This document shows, in pieces, positions 16,725-25,690 of a stretch of 34,396 nucleotides of DNA. The position numbers and the translations under genes are program-made. The stretch spans positions 1 through 34,396 of the forward strand of contig JAHBTL010000053.1 of assembly GCA_019638615.1 (NCBI GenBank), given 5' to 3'. The DNA is from Chitinophagaceae bacterium (GTDB taxonomy: Bacteria > Bacteroidota > Bacteroidia > Chitinophagales > Chitinophagaceae). Numbering within the stretch: the first letter of the stretch is position 1; every line of letters begins with the position of its first letter. Under the pieces are notes generated by a model. It was not told the DNA's origin and did no database searches. It saw only the letters and a list, made by a program, of their open reading frames with translations.

Positions 16725-17930
16725 ATGACCAGGATGAATTGTTTTACAATTTTATTTCAGGCGTTCTTAATAATGTCGCTTCTGCATCCGGTGAAAGCAT
16801 TACTGGCACAGAATAAGAATTCCATGTCAATCCCTGTACACGAGTTACCTGAGATTGAAGAAATGCCTGATCCCCTTACCATGAATGACGGAGCAAAAGT
16901 TACCACATCAGATCAATGGCAAATACGTCGCCGGGAGATGATTCGTATTCTTGAAGATTATGAATACGGACATATGCCTCCACCCCCCGGAAATGTGAAA
17001 GCTACGATTATAACAGCTCAGTCTCGCGTTTTCGCAGATAAAGACAGCACTCTTGAAGCTAATTATCGTAAACTACACCTCACATTTGGTCCCGATGCAG
17101 CATGCGGATTTGATCTTGGTATATTTACACCGGGGGGAACGTCTAAAGCAGGATATCCCGTATTAATATCACTTGGTTTTAGCGCCGATAGTAAGAGTAT
17201 CTTTTCTGCTGCTGAGGCATTGAAACGCGGATATGCGGTGGTCACAATCCCTTATAATGAACTTGGCGCTGATGCTCAAAATTGGCGGGAAACGGCATTT
17301 TTTCCACACTATCCGGGATACGACTGGAGAGATTTCTCTGCATGGGCATGGGGTATATCCCGTGCTGTGGACTATTTGGAGACTGATTCAACTATTGATA
17401 AAGATAAAATCATTATAACCGGCGTTTCGCGCAATGCCCAGGCTGTAATGCTTGCAGGCGCTTTCGATGAGCGTATTGCCATGAGCGCCCCGGTAGCAGG
17501 AGGCATGGCATTACGTTTTTCAGGTAAGGAGATGGGGAACGGACTTGGCCAGGGGATTACTGAAGTTATTGATCAGAACACCTATTGGTTTGGACCTAAT
17601 TTCGAAAAATTTAGAAATCAAACCCCAAGACTTCCCTGTGACCAACACTGGCTTCCTGCGCTCACAGCGCCCAGGCTCTTTATCATGTGCAATGCCTATA
17701 GCGATCAGTATGGCAGGGCTTATGCGGCAATACAAACATTTTTAGGCGCCAAGCCTGTGTATGAAATGTTCGGCGTTAATGAAAATCTTGGTATGCATTT
17801 CCGTGAAGGCAGGCATGGCAGGACACAGGAGGACTGGGATGCATTACTGGATTTTGCCGACCAAAAACTACTGGGGAAAGCTGGCACAAGGATATTCAAT
17901 GAAATTCCACCGCAGGAGAAAACGCCATAA
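16725..17930 (+). CDS. CE15-like glucuronoyl esterase family protein, secreted
   Basis: The 401-residue product has an N-terminal signal (FLIMSLLHPVKALLAQ) and a CE15-type alpha/beta hydrolase. Visible family blocks are MIRILEDYEYGHMPPPP, the nucleophile elbow GVSRNAQA with Ser235, the substrate-side block DQHWLPALTAPRLF, and the catalytic His in GRHGRTQEDW (His364). CE15 enzymes cleave ester bonds between lignin and glucuronic acid on xylan. The usual GCSRxGK is altered here to GVSRNAQ: the Cys and the Lys are absent, so activity or substrate may differ. A 77-bp part around the nucleophile is duplicated at 28446-28521. Confidence 0.82.
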   Translation: MTRMNCFTILFQAFLIMSLLHPVKALLAQNKNSMSIPVHELPEIEEMPDPLTMNDGAKVTTSDQWQIRRREMIRILEDYEYGHMPPPPGNVKATIITAQSRVFADKDSTLEANYRKLHLTFGPDAACGFDLGIFTPGGTSKAGYPVLISLGFSADSKSIFSAAEALKRGYAVVTIPYNELGADAQNWRETAFFPHYPGYDWRDFSAWAWGISRAVDYLETDSTIDKDKIIITGVSRNAQAVMLAGAFDERIAMSAPVAGGMALRFSGKEMGNGLGQGITEVIDQNTYWFGPNFEKFRNQTPRLPCDQHWLPALTAPRLFIMCNAYSDQYGRAYAAIQTFLGAKPVYEMFGVNENLGMHFREGRHGRTQEDWDALLDFADQKLLGKAGTRIFNEIPPQEKTP

Positions 17931-18182
17931 AAAGTTATCAATAATGGCTATGTGGATTGATAATTGAGTTTATTGAACACGATCATCCCCCGTTACCTAC
18001 GTGCTGTTGCAAGCTGAACCACTATACTGGAATATTGAAAAAAGTGAAGGTAATGGCAAAATAGTTGCTTATTCAGGCAGCATTTCATTGCTGCAGGTAT
18101 TTTCAGCGAATCTGTAAACAGATCAAAAGCGAAATAGCGAAAAAGCCCAAAGGCAAAATCGTAGTCAGCCCTTTTAAAAAAA

Positions 18183-18536
18183 TTATTTCCCGATAACTTT
18201 TTTCCTGTGCAGCATTCCCCAATTTCGTAAAGCATCTAATACTTTATCTAAGGTCCTGGCGTGTGCCGTAAGCTCATACGTTACAGTTGGCGGAAACGAT
18301 TCAATAACCGTTCGCTTTACAAAGTGATTAGCTTCCAGATCTTTTAATTCTTTGGAGAGCATTTTATCGCTGATGCCTTCTACCTCGCGGGCAATTTGTT
18401 TAAACCGTTTAGTGCCGCCCGACAGAGAAACTAAAATCGGGAGCTTCCAGTTCCCGTTCAATGCTTCCATAGCATCTCTCACGGCCCGAATACCGGTGGC
18501 ATCGCATTTAGCTTCCGCTTTTTTCTGTGTTATCAT
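18183..18536 (-). CDS. HxlR-family redox-type regulator 1
   Basis: The 117-residue winged-helix protein has the HxlR blocks VRDAMEALNGNWKLPILVSL, RFKQIAREVEGISDKMLSKE and VTYELTAHARTLDKVLDALR. A single Cys near the N-terminus (AEAKCDATG, Cys11) is in the position used for thiol sensing in the QorR, YodB and YtfH group. The gene is divergent from an SDR quinone-reductase-like gene, as in the ytfH/ytfG and qorR/qorB pairs, and three tandem palindromes fill the gap. A minus-strand -7 box TAGTTTTG lies at 18546-18553, so the mRNA would be nearly leaderless from ATG 18536. Expected role: repressor released by quinones or electrophiles. Confidence 0.85.
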   Translation of the reverse strand: MITQKKAEAKCDATGIRAVRDAMEALNGNWKLPILVSLSGGTKRFKQIAREVEGISDKMLSKELKDLEANHFVKRTVIESFPPTVTYELTAHARTLDKVLDALRNWGMLHRKKVIGK

Positions 18537-18556
18537 AATTATATGCAAAACTATAA

Positions 18557-18607
18557 CTTACCGAAAGGATAGCACTAACCTACAGGTAAGTACTAACGTA
18601 TGGTTAG
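18557..18607. promoter_or_regulatory. Three tandem HxlR operator-like palindromes
   Basis: The sites are CTTACCGAAAGGATAG (18557-18572), CTAACCTACAGGTAAG (18575-18590) and CTAACGTATGGTTAG (18593-18607), at 18-base spacing, so all face the same side of the helix. The shared pattern is CTWACC-N4-GGTWAG. Site 1 adjoins the regulator's -7 box, and site 3 lies where the -33 region of the SDR promoter should be. The same pattern occurs twice at 29930-29963 before the other HxlR gene. Confidence 0.75.
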
Positions 18608-18617
18608 CAAATATAAA

Positions 18618-18625
18618 TAACTTTG
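18618..18625 (+). promoter_or_regulatory. -7 box of the SDR-DoxX-SDR-pirin operon
   Basis: TAACTTTG is an exact match to the Bacteroidota -7 consensus TAnnTTTG, 34 bases before the ATG at 18660 and just downstream of the third operator palindrome. Confidence 0.6.
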
Positions 18626-18659
18626 TACCAGAAAAATCGCTTCACGCAAAAAATATAAA

Positions 18660-19544
18660 ATGAGCAACATCTTAATTACGGGAGCATCAGGGCGCCTTGG
18701 AGAATTGGTTATCTATTCACTTCTGGAAAAAGGCATCGAAGCCAATCAGATTTCGGCATTGGTAAGAAACCCGGAAAAAGCCGAAGCTTTGAAGAATAAA
18801 GGCGTGAACTTAAAAATTGGAGATTATGACAATTACGCATCATTGGTAAATGCGTTCAAAGGAGCAGACAAGTTGTTGTTTGTTTCGGCAAACGATATGA
18901 ATAAACGTGTATCCCAACACGAAAATGTGGTAAAAGCTGCAAAAGAGGCTGGGGTAAGGCACGTTGTTTACACCAGTATTGAACGGAAAAATGAAACTGA
19001 AAAATCTCCTTTATGGGTGATTACGGAAGCGCATCTGAGTACGGAAAAATGGCTGAAAGAGAGCGGGCTAACCTATACTATTCTCAAAAACAACCTGTAT
19101 ATGGATTATATTCCTGTTTTTATTGGCAATAAAGTGTTGGAAACGGCAACCATTTATCTGCCTGCAGGAAACGGAAAAGTGAGCGCTGCCCTGCGTTCTG
19201 AATATGCAGAAGCTACAGCCAATGTGCTTACTTCGGAAGAACACGAAAACAAAGCCTACGACTTTACAAACGTGGAAGCGTACAGCTATAACGATGTGGC
19301 AAAATACATTTCCGAAATCACGGGAAAAACCATTCAATACGTTTCGCCAGGTGCAGACGAATTTATGCAGGCACTTACCGATGCAGGTGTTCCTGCCGAA
19401 GGCATCGGGGTGTTGTTGGGTTTTGCGGTAGCACAAGACCAGGGTGATTTGGATTTTATAAGCAAAGATTTGGAAAACCTGCTGGGCAGAAAACCAACCG
19501 CATTGAAGCCGTATTTGGAAACCGTTTATTCATCTGAAAACTAA
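18660..19544 (+). CDS. NmrA/QorB-like SDR oxidoreductase (quinone reductase type)
   Basis: The 294-residue product is an atypical SDR with the NAD(P)-binding motif ITGASGRLGE at 6-15, the strand ISALVRNPEKAEAL, and VVYTSIERKN near residue 104. It ends with an extended C-terminal substrate domain (DFISKDLENLLGRKPT). The length and blocks fit the YtfG/QorB group of NADPH quinone oxidoreductases. Divergence from an HxlR gene with a sensing Cys supports the assignment. It should detoxify quinones in the cytoplasm. It leads an operon with DoxX, a second NAD(P)-binding protein and pirin. Confidence 0.87.
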   Translation: MSNILITGASGRLGELVIYSLLEKGIEANQISALVRNPEKAEALKNKGVNLKIGDYDNYASLVNAFKGADKLLFVSANDMNKRVSQHENVVKAAKEAGVRHVVYTSIERKNETEKSPLWVITEAHLSTEKWLKESGLTYTILKNNLYMDYIPVFIGNKVLETATIYLPAGNGKVSAALRSEYAEATANVLTSEEHENKAYDFTNVEAYSYNDVAKYISEITGKTIQYVSPGADEFMQALTDAGVPAEGIGVLLGFAVAQDQGDLDFISKDLENLLGRKPTALKPYLETVYSSEN

Positions 19545-19549
19545 AAATT

Positions 19550-19948
19550 ATGACATCAAAAACCTGGAACATTATCCTTTGGATTCTACAAATTTTAGTG
19601 GGCGGTATGTTCACCATGGTAGGGTTTATGAAAACAGTAACGCCTCTCGATGGGTTAATAAAAATGGGAATGACCTGGATAGAATGGTCGCCAATTTTAC
19701 CTCGTTTTGTGGGTATCTGTGAACTGTTGGGAGGTTTAGGTTTAATCTTGCCGGCATTACTTCGCATTAAGCCAAACTTAACAATAGTTGCGGGTTATTG
19801 CCTTGCTTTTGTAATGGTATTGGCTGTAATTGTTCACTTTATGATAAACCAAGCCTCTACTATCGGAATGCCTGTTTTATTGGGAGTTCTTTCTTATTTA
19901 ATTGCTTGGGGAAGAAGTAAAAAAGCACCTGTTCTGGCAAAAGCATAA
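19550..19948 (+). CDS. DoxX-family membrane protein
   Basis: The 132-residue product has four membrane helices and the DoxX pattern: VGGMFTMVGFMKTVTPLDGL, RFVGICELLGGLGLILPALL and a basic C-terminus. DoxX-like proteins are linked to quinone or thiol redox in the membrane. It starts 5 bases after the SDR gene, so it is co-transcribed. A related DoxX protein follows the second HxlR gene at 30023. Confidence 0.87.
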   Translation: MTSKTWNIILWILQILVGGMFTMVGFMKTVTPLDGLIKMGMTWIEWSPILPRFVGICELLGGLGLILPALLRIKPNLTIVAGYCLAFVMVLAVIVHFMINQASTIGMPVLLGVLSYLIAWGRSKKAPVLAKA

Positions 19949-19964
19949 TTTAAGTTTGTAAAAA

Positions 19965-20597
19965 ATGAAGATAGCAGTTATTGGTGCTTCGGCAGGAATT
20001 GGCCTGGAAACCGTGAAAAGAGCATTGGACAGAAGCCATAGTGTAACCACGCTTTCCCGTTCAAAAATTGGCATAGCGGACAATGAAAATCTGACCCAAA
20101 TAAACGGCAGTGCCACCAACAAAGCCGACCTGCAAAAAGCATTGGAAAATGCCAAAGCGGTATTGGTCACGCTCGGCACCGGCAAAAGTATAAAAGCGAC
20201 CACTTTATATTCGGATTTTGGAAAATTGTTGGTTGAAATTCAACGGGAAAGCAAGCTTGATATTCCTTTTATTATCGTAACCGGATTTGGTGCAGGCGAA
20301 AGCATAAAATACGCCCCGTTTTCGGCAAAATTGATGATGAATCTTCTGTTGAAAGCCGTTTATGCGGACAAAACCAAAATGGAGGAAATGATTGCCGGCT
20401 CGGATATGAACTGGACAATCGTGCGTCCCGGTTTTTTGAAGAACGGTACCTTAACCGAAAGCTATACGGTTGAAAACCGCTTATACAAGGGCATTAAGAT
20501 GGGAAAAATAAACCGTGCGGACGTAGCGGATTTTTTAGTCAAACAAGCTGAGCAAAATACCGAAGCGAAAAAGTATGTTACCATTCGTGCGAACTGA
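19965..20597 (+). CDS. NAD(P)H-binding SDR-like protein
   Basis: The 210-residue product has the dinucleotide motif VIGASAGIGLETVKRAL at the N-terminus, TLGTGKSIKATT near residue 68, and the late blocks WTIVRPGFLKNG and INRADVADFLVKQ. These are typical of the NAD(P)-binding family related to biliverdin or flavin reductase B-like and NmrA proteins. It lacks a Ser-Tyr-Lys site, so it may be a reductase with an atypical site or a redox sensor. It is 16 bases after DoxX, and a paralogue with the same layout lies at 27377-28021. Confidence 0.8.
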   Translation: MKIAVIGASAGIGLETVKRALDRSHSVTTLSRSKIGIADNENLTQINGSATNKADLQKALENAKAVLVTLGTGKSIKATTLYSDFGKLLVEIQRESKLDIPFIIVTGFGAGESIKYAPFSAKLMMNLLLKAVYADKTKMEEMIAGSDMNWTIVRPGFLKNGTLTESYTVENRLYKGIKMGKINRADVADFLVKQAEQNTEAKKYVTIRAN

Positions 20598-20608
20598 AAC
20601 AGGAAAAA

Positions 20609-21367
20609 ATGTTGCAAAAAATAAATGATTCGAGAATTGACCTAGGGTTCATCTCAACGCTCTATCCCGGTTTGGCGGTTTCGAACAACGAGACGGGCAT
20701 TGGGAGCATCGGGCAGATTGACCACCCAAAAGCGTCCCGGAACTTGTTAGTGCCAATGCATCCGCACGAAAATGATGAAATCCTTTCATACTTCCGCACC
20801 GGGAAATGTGAACATAAAGATTCGGAGGGGTTCGTCGAAAATATCGGAGGCAAGAAACTGATGTTGATGAAAGCAGGAAAACGGTTTTATCACGAAGAAC
20901 GAATTTCGGGCGAAGAGGAAGAATTTGAGGGATTGCAGATTTTTATCCGTCCCGGCAAAAAAGATATGAAACCCGAAGTCGTTTTTTTGAACCTGGAGCA
21001 AATGCACAGCGAAAACCAATGGCGTTTGCTGGCTTCACCAACCGGAGAAACAACCTTTCGGTTCAGTAGTCAAACCTGGATTTATGATATGAAATTATTG
21101 GCAGGATACGAAACGACATTACCGGAATTAGTACGGGAAAATCTGACCTGTTTGTTATACGTGTTTCAGGGAAATGCAACCATAAAATCAGAAAACCGGG
21201 CAGATATTTCACTTGCCAAAATGGAAAGTGTTGTTATCAAAAACGAACCGATTGCCATAACCACCGATAAGGACACCGAATTAGTGCTGTTCGTTACCGA
21301 TGAGCAAGCCGAAGTTTTTAAGGACGGAATGTTTAGTGGAAATAAAATTGCTTTTGTACGAAGCTAA
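20609..21367 (+). CDS. Pirin-like bicupin protein 1
   Basis: The 252-residue product is pirin-like. The metal-site block VPMHPHENDEILSYF (about residues 49-63) gives HxHxxxE, and GKRFYHEERISGEEEEFE supplies the later His and Glu. The C-terminal half is a second, degenerate cupin. Pirins bind iron, and some have quercetinase activity. It is the last gene of the SDR-DoxX-SDR operon, 11 bases after the NAD(P)-binding protein. The 175-base gap after it suggests the operon ends here, although no clear terminator is visible. Confidence 0.83.
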   Translation: MLQKINDSRIDLGFISTLYPGLAVSNNETGIGSIGQIDHPKASRNLLVPMHPHENDEILSYFRTGKCEHKDSEGFVENIGGKKLMLMKAGKRFYHEERISGEEEEFEGLQIFIRPGKKDMKPEVVFLNLEQMHSENQWRLLASPTGETTFRFSSQTWIYDMKLLAGYETTLPELVRENLTCLLYVFQGNATIKSENRADISLAKMESVVIKNEPIAITTDKDTELVLFVTDEQAEVFKDGMFSGNKIAFVRS

Positions 21368-21542
21368 ACTATATGACAAAACTGAAGAATACTGCTAATA
21401 ATATAGTTGAACCCTTAAAAAGTTAAGGGAATTAAGGAACGTTAAGGAAACAGCCACGAACCACTTAACGTATCTTACGCCCTAATGGTTTTTATGGAAG
21501 ATCATGAAGCAAATGCAAATTGACAATTTAAAAAAAGAAAAC

Positions 21543-22250
21543 ATGAAGGTAGAAATCTGGAGTGACGTGATGTGTCCGTTTTGCTATATCGGAAAGCGAA
21601 AATTTGAAACGGCATTAGCACAATTTGAACATAAAGATAAGGTTGAAGTTGAATGGAAGAGTTTTCAGCTTATGCGTGATTTGACAACGAAACCTAACCA
21701 AAGCCTTGCCGGATTTTTGGCAGAAAACAAGGGGATGAGCATGGAAGAAGCGAAGGATAACCTGGCTTATGTATCGCAAATGGCGGAGCAAATCGGCTTG
21801 AAATACGATATGGATAAAGCCATTCCGGCGAACAGTTTCAATGCTCACCGTTTTGCCCATTTTGCCAAAGCCAACGGAAAGCAGGACGAAGCGGAAGAAA
21901 AGCTGTTTCAGGCGTATTTTACCGAAGGAAAAAACATTGATGATTTTTCCACGCTTCTTTCACTGGGAAAAGCAATCGGTTTGGACTCCGGTACCTTAAA
22001 AATGGCTTTGGAAAACGGAAGTTATGCTGGGGATGTACGTACTGATGTGTATGAAGCTCAACAAATTGGCGTGCGAGGTGTTCCGTTTTTTGTATTCAAC
22101 AGAAAACAAGCCGTTTCAGGAGCACAGGAATCGCAGACATTTTTGCGTGTGTTGGAAAGATCTTTTGCCGAATGGCGAAAAGAAAATCCCGAAGCAGCGC
22201 CGGGAGTAATTGACGGACAGTCTTGTGCTTCGGATGGAAAATGTAATTAA
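21543..22250 (+). CDS. DsbA-family oxidoreductase, FrnE-like
   Basis: The 235-residue product is a cytoplasmic DsbA-like protein of the FrnE group: WSDVMCPFCYIGKRKFE with the active CPFC at residues 11-14, and the late cis-proline loop GVRGVPFFVFN. There is no signal peptide. Family members isomerise disulfides or act on polyketides and S-conjugates; in Deinococcus FrnE is linked to oxidative stress. The C-terminus ends CASDGKCN with two more Cys. The ATG at 21543 starts exactly at the fold, so the in-frame ATG at 21504 is not used. YceI follows in 33 bases. Confidence 0.88.
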   Translation: MKVEIWSDVMCPFCYIGKRKFETALAQFEHKDKVEVEWKSFQLMRDLTTKPNQSLAGFLAENKGMSMEEAKDNLAYVSQMAEQIGLKYDMDKAIPANSFNAHRFAHFAKANGKQDEAEEKLFQAYFTEGKNIDDFSTLLSLGKAIGLDSGTLKMALENGSYAGDVRTDVYEAQQIGVRGVPFFVFNRKQAVSGAQESQTFLRVLERSFAEWRKENPEAAPGVIDGQSCASDGKCN

Positions 22251-22283
22251 ATCAAATATCAATTAACAAATAAAACAGGTAAA

Positions 22284-22859
22284 ATGAAAAAAGCAGGATT
22301 AATTTTATCAGCATTTGCAATGCTGGTTTTGACAGCATTTACTGTACAGAGTCCCTGGAAGTCAGATCCTCCGCATTCAGAATTAGGATTCAGCATCACT
22401 CATATGGGCATCTCCGATGTTACGGGAACATTCAATGATTTTACGGCAACTGTAAGCAGCAGTAAAGAAGATTTCAGCGATGCCGTAGTAGAAGCTACCA
22501 TTAACGCAGCTTCCATTAACACACGGGTTGAAGCACGTGACGGGCATCTGAAAGGCCCGGATTTCTTTGATGCCGAAAAATATCCTCAAATTACTTTTAA
22601 AAGCACGGGGATAAAAAGTATTGGAAAAGGCAAATACAAACTCACCGGAAATCTTAGCGCAAAAGGCATTACCAAAATAGTGGAAATGGAATTGTTTTAC
22701 AGAGGAACAATTGAACACCCGCAAACCAAAAAACCGGTCGCAGGGTTTAAACTTTCCGGAACGATCAAGCGTTCAGACTTTGGAATCGGTTCGGCATTTC
22801 CCGCTCCTATGCTGGGCGATGAAGTAGCCATCACTGTAAACGCGGAATTTCAGCAGTAA
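22284..22859 (+). CDS. YceI-family periplasmic lipid-binding protein
   Basis: The 191-residue product has a signal peptide (LILSAFAMLVLTAFTVQ) and the YceI lipocalin-like barrel: HSELGFSITHMGISDVTGTF, INAASINTRVEARDGHLKG, and TGNLSAKGITKIVEMELFY. YceI proteins bind isoprenoid chains such as polyprenyl or quinone tails. Placed among quinone-related genes, it may carry a quinone or isoprenoid in the envelope, by inference. It ends 19 bases before the flavin enzyme. Confidence 0.9.
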   Translation: MKKAGLILSAFAMLVLTAFTVQSPWKSDPPHSELGFSITHMGISDVTGTFNDFTATVSSSKEDFSDAVVEATINAASINTRVEARDGHLKGPDFFDAEKYPQITFKSTGIKSIGKGKYKLTGNLSAKGITKIVEMELFYRGTIEHPQTKKPVAGFKLSGTIKRSDFGIGSAFPAPMLGDEVAITVNAEFQQ

Positions 22860-22878
22860 TCGTTTCCCTTTCAAAAGA

Positions 22879-23925
22879 ATGGCAAAAAAATTCGAATTCG
22901 GCATTTCCACTTTTGCCGATGTAATGCCCGACCCGCACACAGGCAAAACAATTTCACAGGCGGAACGCATCCGGCAGGTAGTGGACGAAATTGTTTTAGC
23001 CGATGAGCTGGGCATTGATTTTTATGGTGTAGGCGAACATCACCGAGCCGATTTTGCCGCCTCTGCTCCTGCCATTATTTTGGCTGCGGCTGCGGGCAAA
23101 ACCAAAAGCATCCGGTTGGGAACTGCCGTCACGGTTTTATCTACAGACGACCCTATCCGTGTGTACCAAAACTTTGCTACACTTGATGCTATCAGCAACG
23201 GCCGTGCAGAGTTGATCGTGGGCAGAGGTGCGTTTACCGAAACATTCCCGTTGTTCGGTTACGACCTCGGTCAATATGATTTATTGTTCAAAGAACGGAT
23301 AGATTTACTGCTCAAAGCACGGGACAACGAGTTTGTAACGTGGAGTGGAAAAACACGCAGCCCTATACGCAACCTTGGCGTATATCCACGCACCGAAAAA
23401 CCGCTGAACATCACTATGGCATTAGGCGGAACGAAACAAACGGTGATAAACGCCGCAAGATTAGGTTTACCCGTGGTGCTTGCGGTATTAGGTGGATATT
23501 TACCCAACTTCGGTCAGTATGGTCAGTTGTACCGCCACGTGGCACAGGAAAGCGGACACGACATCAGCAAACTGAAATTCGGTGTACAGTCACACGGTTT
23601 TGTACTCGGCAACAGCAAAGAAGCTGCGGACAGCTTTTTCCCCTATGCGGAACTTTACCGGAATCGTTTGTGGAGTGAACGGGGTTTCCCGCCTTTTACC
23701 AGATATGAATTTGACAATGCCCGTGCTCCCGGAAACGGATTGTTTGTAGGCAGCCCGCATGAAGTGGCTGATAAAATTTTACTGCTTCGTGCACACCTGG
23801 GTATTGATCGGTTTATCATTCAGTTTACAGGAACAATGCCACCCGGTTTGGTGAAAGAAGCTATCCGTGTTTATGCCACACAAGTTGTTCCGCTTGTAAA
23901 CAAAGCGCTTGAAAATGAAGTATAA
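22879..23925 (+). CDS. LLM-class flavin-dependent oxidoreductase
   Basis: The 348-residue product is a luciferase-like monooxygenase family TIM barrel with FGISTFADVMPDPHTGK, DFYGVGEHHRADFAASAPA, the FMN-region block LDAISNGRAELIVGRG and the late FVGSPHEVADKILL. Such enzymes use FMNH2 with oxygen or reduce substrates with F420 or flavin. It needs reduced flavin, which could be supplied by the FMN reductase encoded at 25148-25690, by inference. It is followed 20 bases later by glutathione peroxidase. Confidence 0.88.
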   Translation: MAKKFEFGISTFADVMPDPHTGKTISQAERIRQVVDEIVLADELGIDFYGVGEHHRADFAASAPAIILAAAAGKTKSIRLGTAVTVLSTDDPIRVYQNFATLDAISNGRAELIVGRGAFTETFPLFGYDLGQYDLLFKERIDLLLKARDNEFVTWSGKTRSPIRNLGVYPRTEKPLNITMALGGTKQTVINAARLGLPVVLAVLGGYLPNFGQYGQLYRHVAQESGHDISKLKFGVQSHGFVLGNSKEAADSFFPYAELYRNRLWSERGFPPFTRYEFDNARAPGNGLFVGSPHEVADKILLLRAHLGIDRFIIQFTGTMPPGLVKEAIRVYATQVVPLVNKALENEV

Positions 23926-23945
23926 CGCCACAGCAATAATTTGAT

Positions 23946-24419
23946 ATGACATTCTATGATTTTGAAGCCCAACAACTCAACGGAGCAAATGTGGGCATGA
24001 ATGAATACAAAGTGAAAACCGTGGTGGTGGTAAATACTGCCAGCAAATGCGGGTTTACACCACAATACGAAGGACTGGAAAAACTATATAAAAAGTACAA
24101 AGACCGGGGGCTGGTTATTTTGGGGTTTCCGTGTAATCAGTTTGGGAAACAGGAATCAGGCACATCAGATGAAATTCAGGAATTTTGCCGGTTAAACTAC
24201 GGAGTGAGTTTTCCTATGTTTGAAAAAATTGAAGTGAACGGAGCAAACGCACACCCTCTTTACAAATTTCTGAAATCCAAATTGAGTGGGATTTTCGGAC
24301 GTAGAATCAAGTGGAATTTTACAAAATTCGTAATTGATAAAAACGGCAATCCCGTGAAACGATTTGCGCCTTATACCAAGCCCGCAAAAATGGAAACGGT
24401 TATTCAGAAATTGCTGTAA
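23946..24419 (+). CDS. Glutathione peroxidase-family thiol peroxidase
   Basis: The 157-residue product has the GPx tetrad: Cys35 in [15 protein letters not shown], Gln in [11 protein letters not shown], and Trp-Asn in [13 protein letters not shown] Cys occupies the selenocysteine position. The Cys in GFPCNQF and a third in the helix EFCRLNYG offer resolving thiols, which suggests thioredoxin dependence, as for most bacterial GPx. It reduces hydrogen peroxide or lipid peroxides. It is the last gene on the plus strand before a hairpin and the convergent heme oxygenase gene. Confidence 0.92.
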   Translation: MTFYDFEAQQLNGANVGMNEYKVKTVVVVNTASKCGFTPQYEGLEKLYKKYKDRGLVILGFPCNQFGKQESGTSDEIQEFCRLNYGVSFPMFEKIEVNGANAHPLYKFLKSKLSGIFGRRIKWNFTKFVIDKNGNPVKRFAPYTKPAKMETVIQKLL

Positions 24420-24465
24420 TAGCTAAAAACAACAGACGCTGCAAGGGTTTGACGTAATATGCACT

Positions 24466-24488
24466 AAATGACGATTACAACGTCATTT
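24466..24488. terminator. Bidirectional stem-loop between convergent genes
   Basis: AAATGACG and CGTCATTT form a perfect 8-base stem around a 7-base loop (ATTACAA), with T-rich sequence after it on the plus strand and a short A/T-rich stretch on the other side. It lies between the convergent glutathione peroxidase and heme oxygenase genes. Confidence 0.65.
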
Positions 24489-24535
24489 TATTCAATATTC
24501 ACTGCTAAATATATCTGTTCCGCATTTAATATTTA

Positions 24536-25105
24536 TTACCCGACAGCAATGATTTGCTGCCCAAATATATTCCCGAATTGCCGGAATGTCAGCAACGCTA
24601 CATCGAGCGATTGGCGTTTATCTGCTTCGTTCTCCGTTAGCGCATCTAAATATTGTGTAAATGCTGCCCATTTTTCTTCTGCTTTATCTCCATAACCCGA
24701 AAAAAAAGAAAATCCTTTTGAAATGCCGATCTTTTTCAGCATTTCAACGATGTACGGACCACCGATGACCGAGCCCTCCAATACATATAATGCAGACATA
24801 GCCTGCAAGCTGTTTTCTATTGCAGGTGGATTTGGAATTGGCAACGCATCTGTTTCACCGCCCAATTCGTATATGTCAGTCCGGATATAAGAAGCATTAC
24901 GGCGTTCGGTATAATCCGGCAGGATCTTATCGGTTATATAAGGTGCTGCCGCTTTTTCCACCGCTGCAAAATATGCATAGAAATACTTCAATAAATCAAT
25001 ATAATCTTCATCAGTCCTGATTGACTTAATGCGGAGAACTACGATTTTCTCCACTTCCTGGTGAATCTTTCTTGTTGATTGTTTTAAAATCTCACTTGGT
25101 TTCAT
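24536..25105 (-). CDS. Biliverdin-producing heme oxygenase
   Basis: The 189-residue all-helical protein fits heme oxygenase: His15 in STRKIHQEVEK is the likely proximal heme ligand, and YVLEGSVIGGPYI near residue 107-119 is the glycine-rich distal helix. LTFRQFGNIFG forms the end. It opens heme to biliverdin, releasing iron and CO. It is the last gene of the SOD-FMN reductase-heme oxygenase operon; the neighbouring flavin reductase could be its electron donor, by inference. Confidence 0.85.
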   Translation of the reverse strand: MKPSEILKQSTRKIHQEVEKIVVLRIKSIRTDEDYIDLLKYFYAYFAAVEKAAAPYITDKILPDYTERRNASYIRTDIYELGGETDALPIPNPPAIENSLQAMSALYVLEGSVIGGPYIVEMLKKIGISKGFSFFSGYGDKAEEKWAAFTQYLDALTENEADKRQSLDVALLTFRQFGNIFGQQIIAVG

Positions 25106-25147
25106 AATGTTTGTAACTGATTCTTTTAAAAATGGTGAGCCTGCCTT

Positions 25148-25690
25148 TTATCCCGCCGATCGCTGTACGATAATGTCCAATAGTTTCTCGAAACGGGCCC
25201 TGTATTTTTCAGTTATCACTCCTTTGTCATCAAAAAGCTCACTTCTTTGTATCGGTATGCTCAGGGGTGCTGTCCATGCTCTTAATGATTTGGCAACTGC
25301 GTCCATTGCGTTGATGCCCTGCATTGCCTGCACACCGTCTGCCCAGCATACCAGGCCTATTATTTTTCCCGTCAGATAAGGCTGGGGCAGTTTGGCGCTG
25401 TATTCCAGCCAGTCCAGGCAGTTTTTCATCACACCCGTCATACTGCCATGATAAAGCGGCGTAAGCCATATGTGCACATCGGCTTCACGGAAGATGTGGT
25501 TCATTACCACAACCGAATGGGGTGTATTTTTTAGCGTAATATCAAACAATGGTATCCCCGATTCAGCAATTCTAAACACGTTCGTTTCAACCCCCAGCCG
25601 GGTAAGCTGTTCCTTTAAAAAATCCGAAAGACGTTCGGAAGCAGCATTTTCTCTCCGTTCCAATGCACCGTTAAATATCAACGCTTTCAT
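25148..25690 (-). CDS. NAD(P)H-dependent FMN reductase
   Basis: The 180-residue flavodoxin-fold protein has IFNGALERRENAASERLS at the phosphate-binding loop and TPLYHGSMTGVMKNCLDWLE, the signature of the NADPH-dependent FMN reductase family. GIINAMDAVAKS-like sequence follows. It should supply reduced FMN. Its ATG overlaps the stop of superoxide dismutase by one base (TAATG), so the two are translationally coupled, and heme oxygenase follows after 42 bases. Confidence 0.87.
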   Translation of the reverse strand: MKALIFNGALERRENAASERLSDFLKEQLTRLGVETNVFRIAESGIPLFDITLKNTPHSVVVMNHIFREADVHIWLTPLYHGSMTGVMKNCLDWLEYSAKLPQPYLTGKIIGLVCWADGVQAMQGINAMDAVAKSLRAWTAPLSIPIQRSELFDDKGVITEKYRARFEKLLDIIVQRSAG

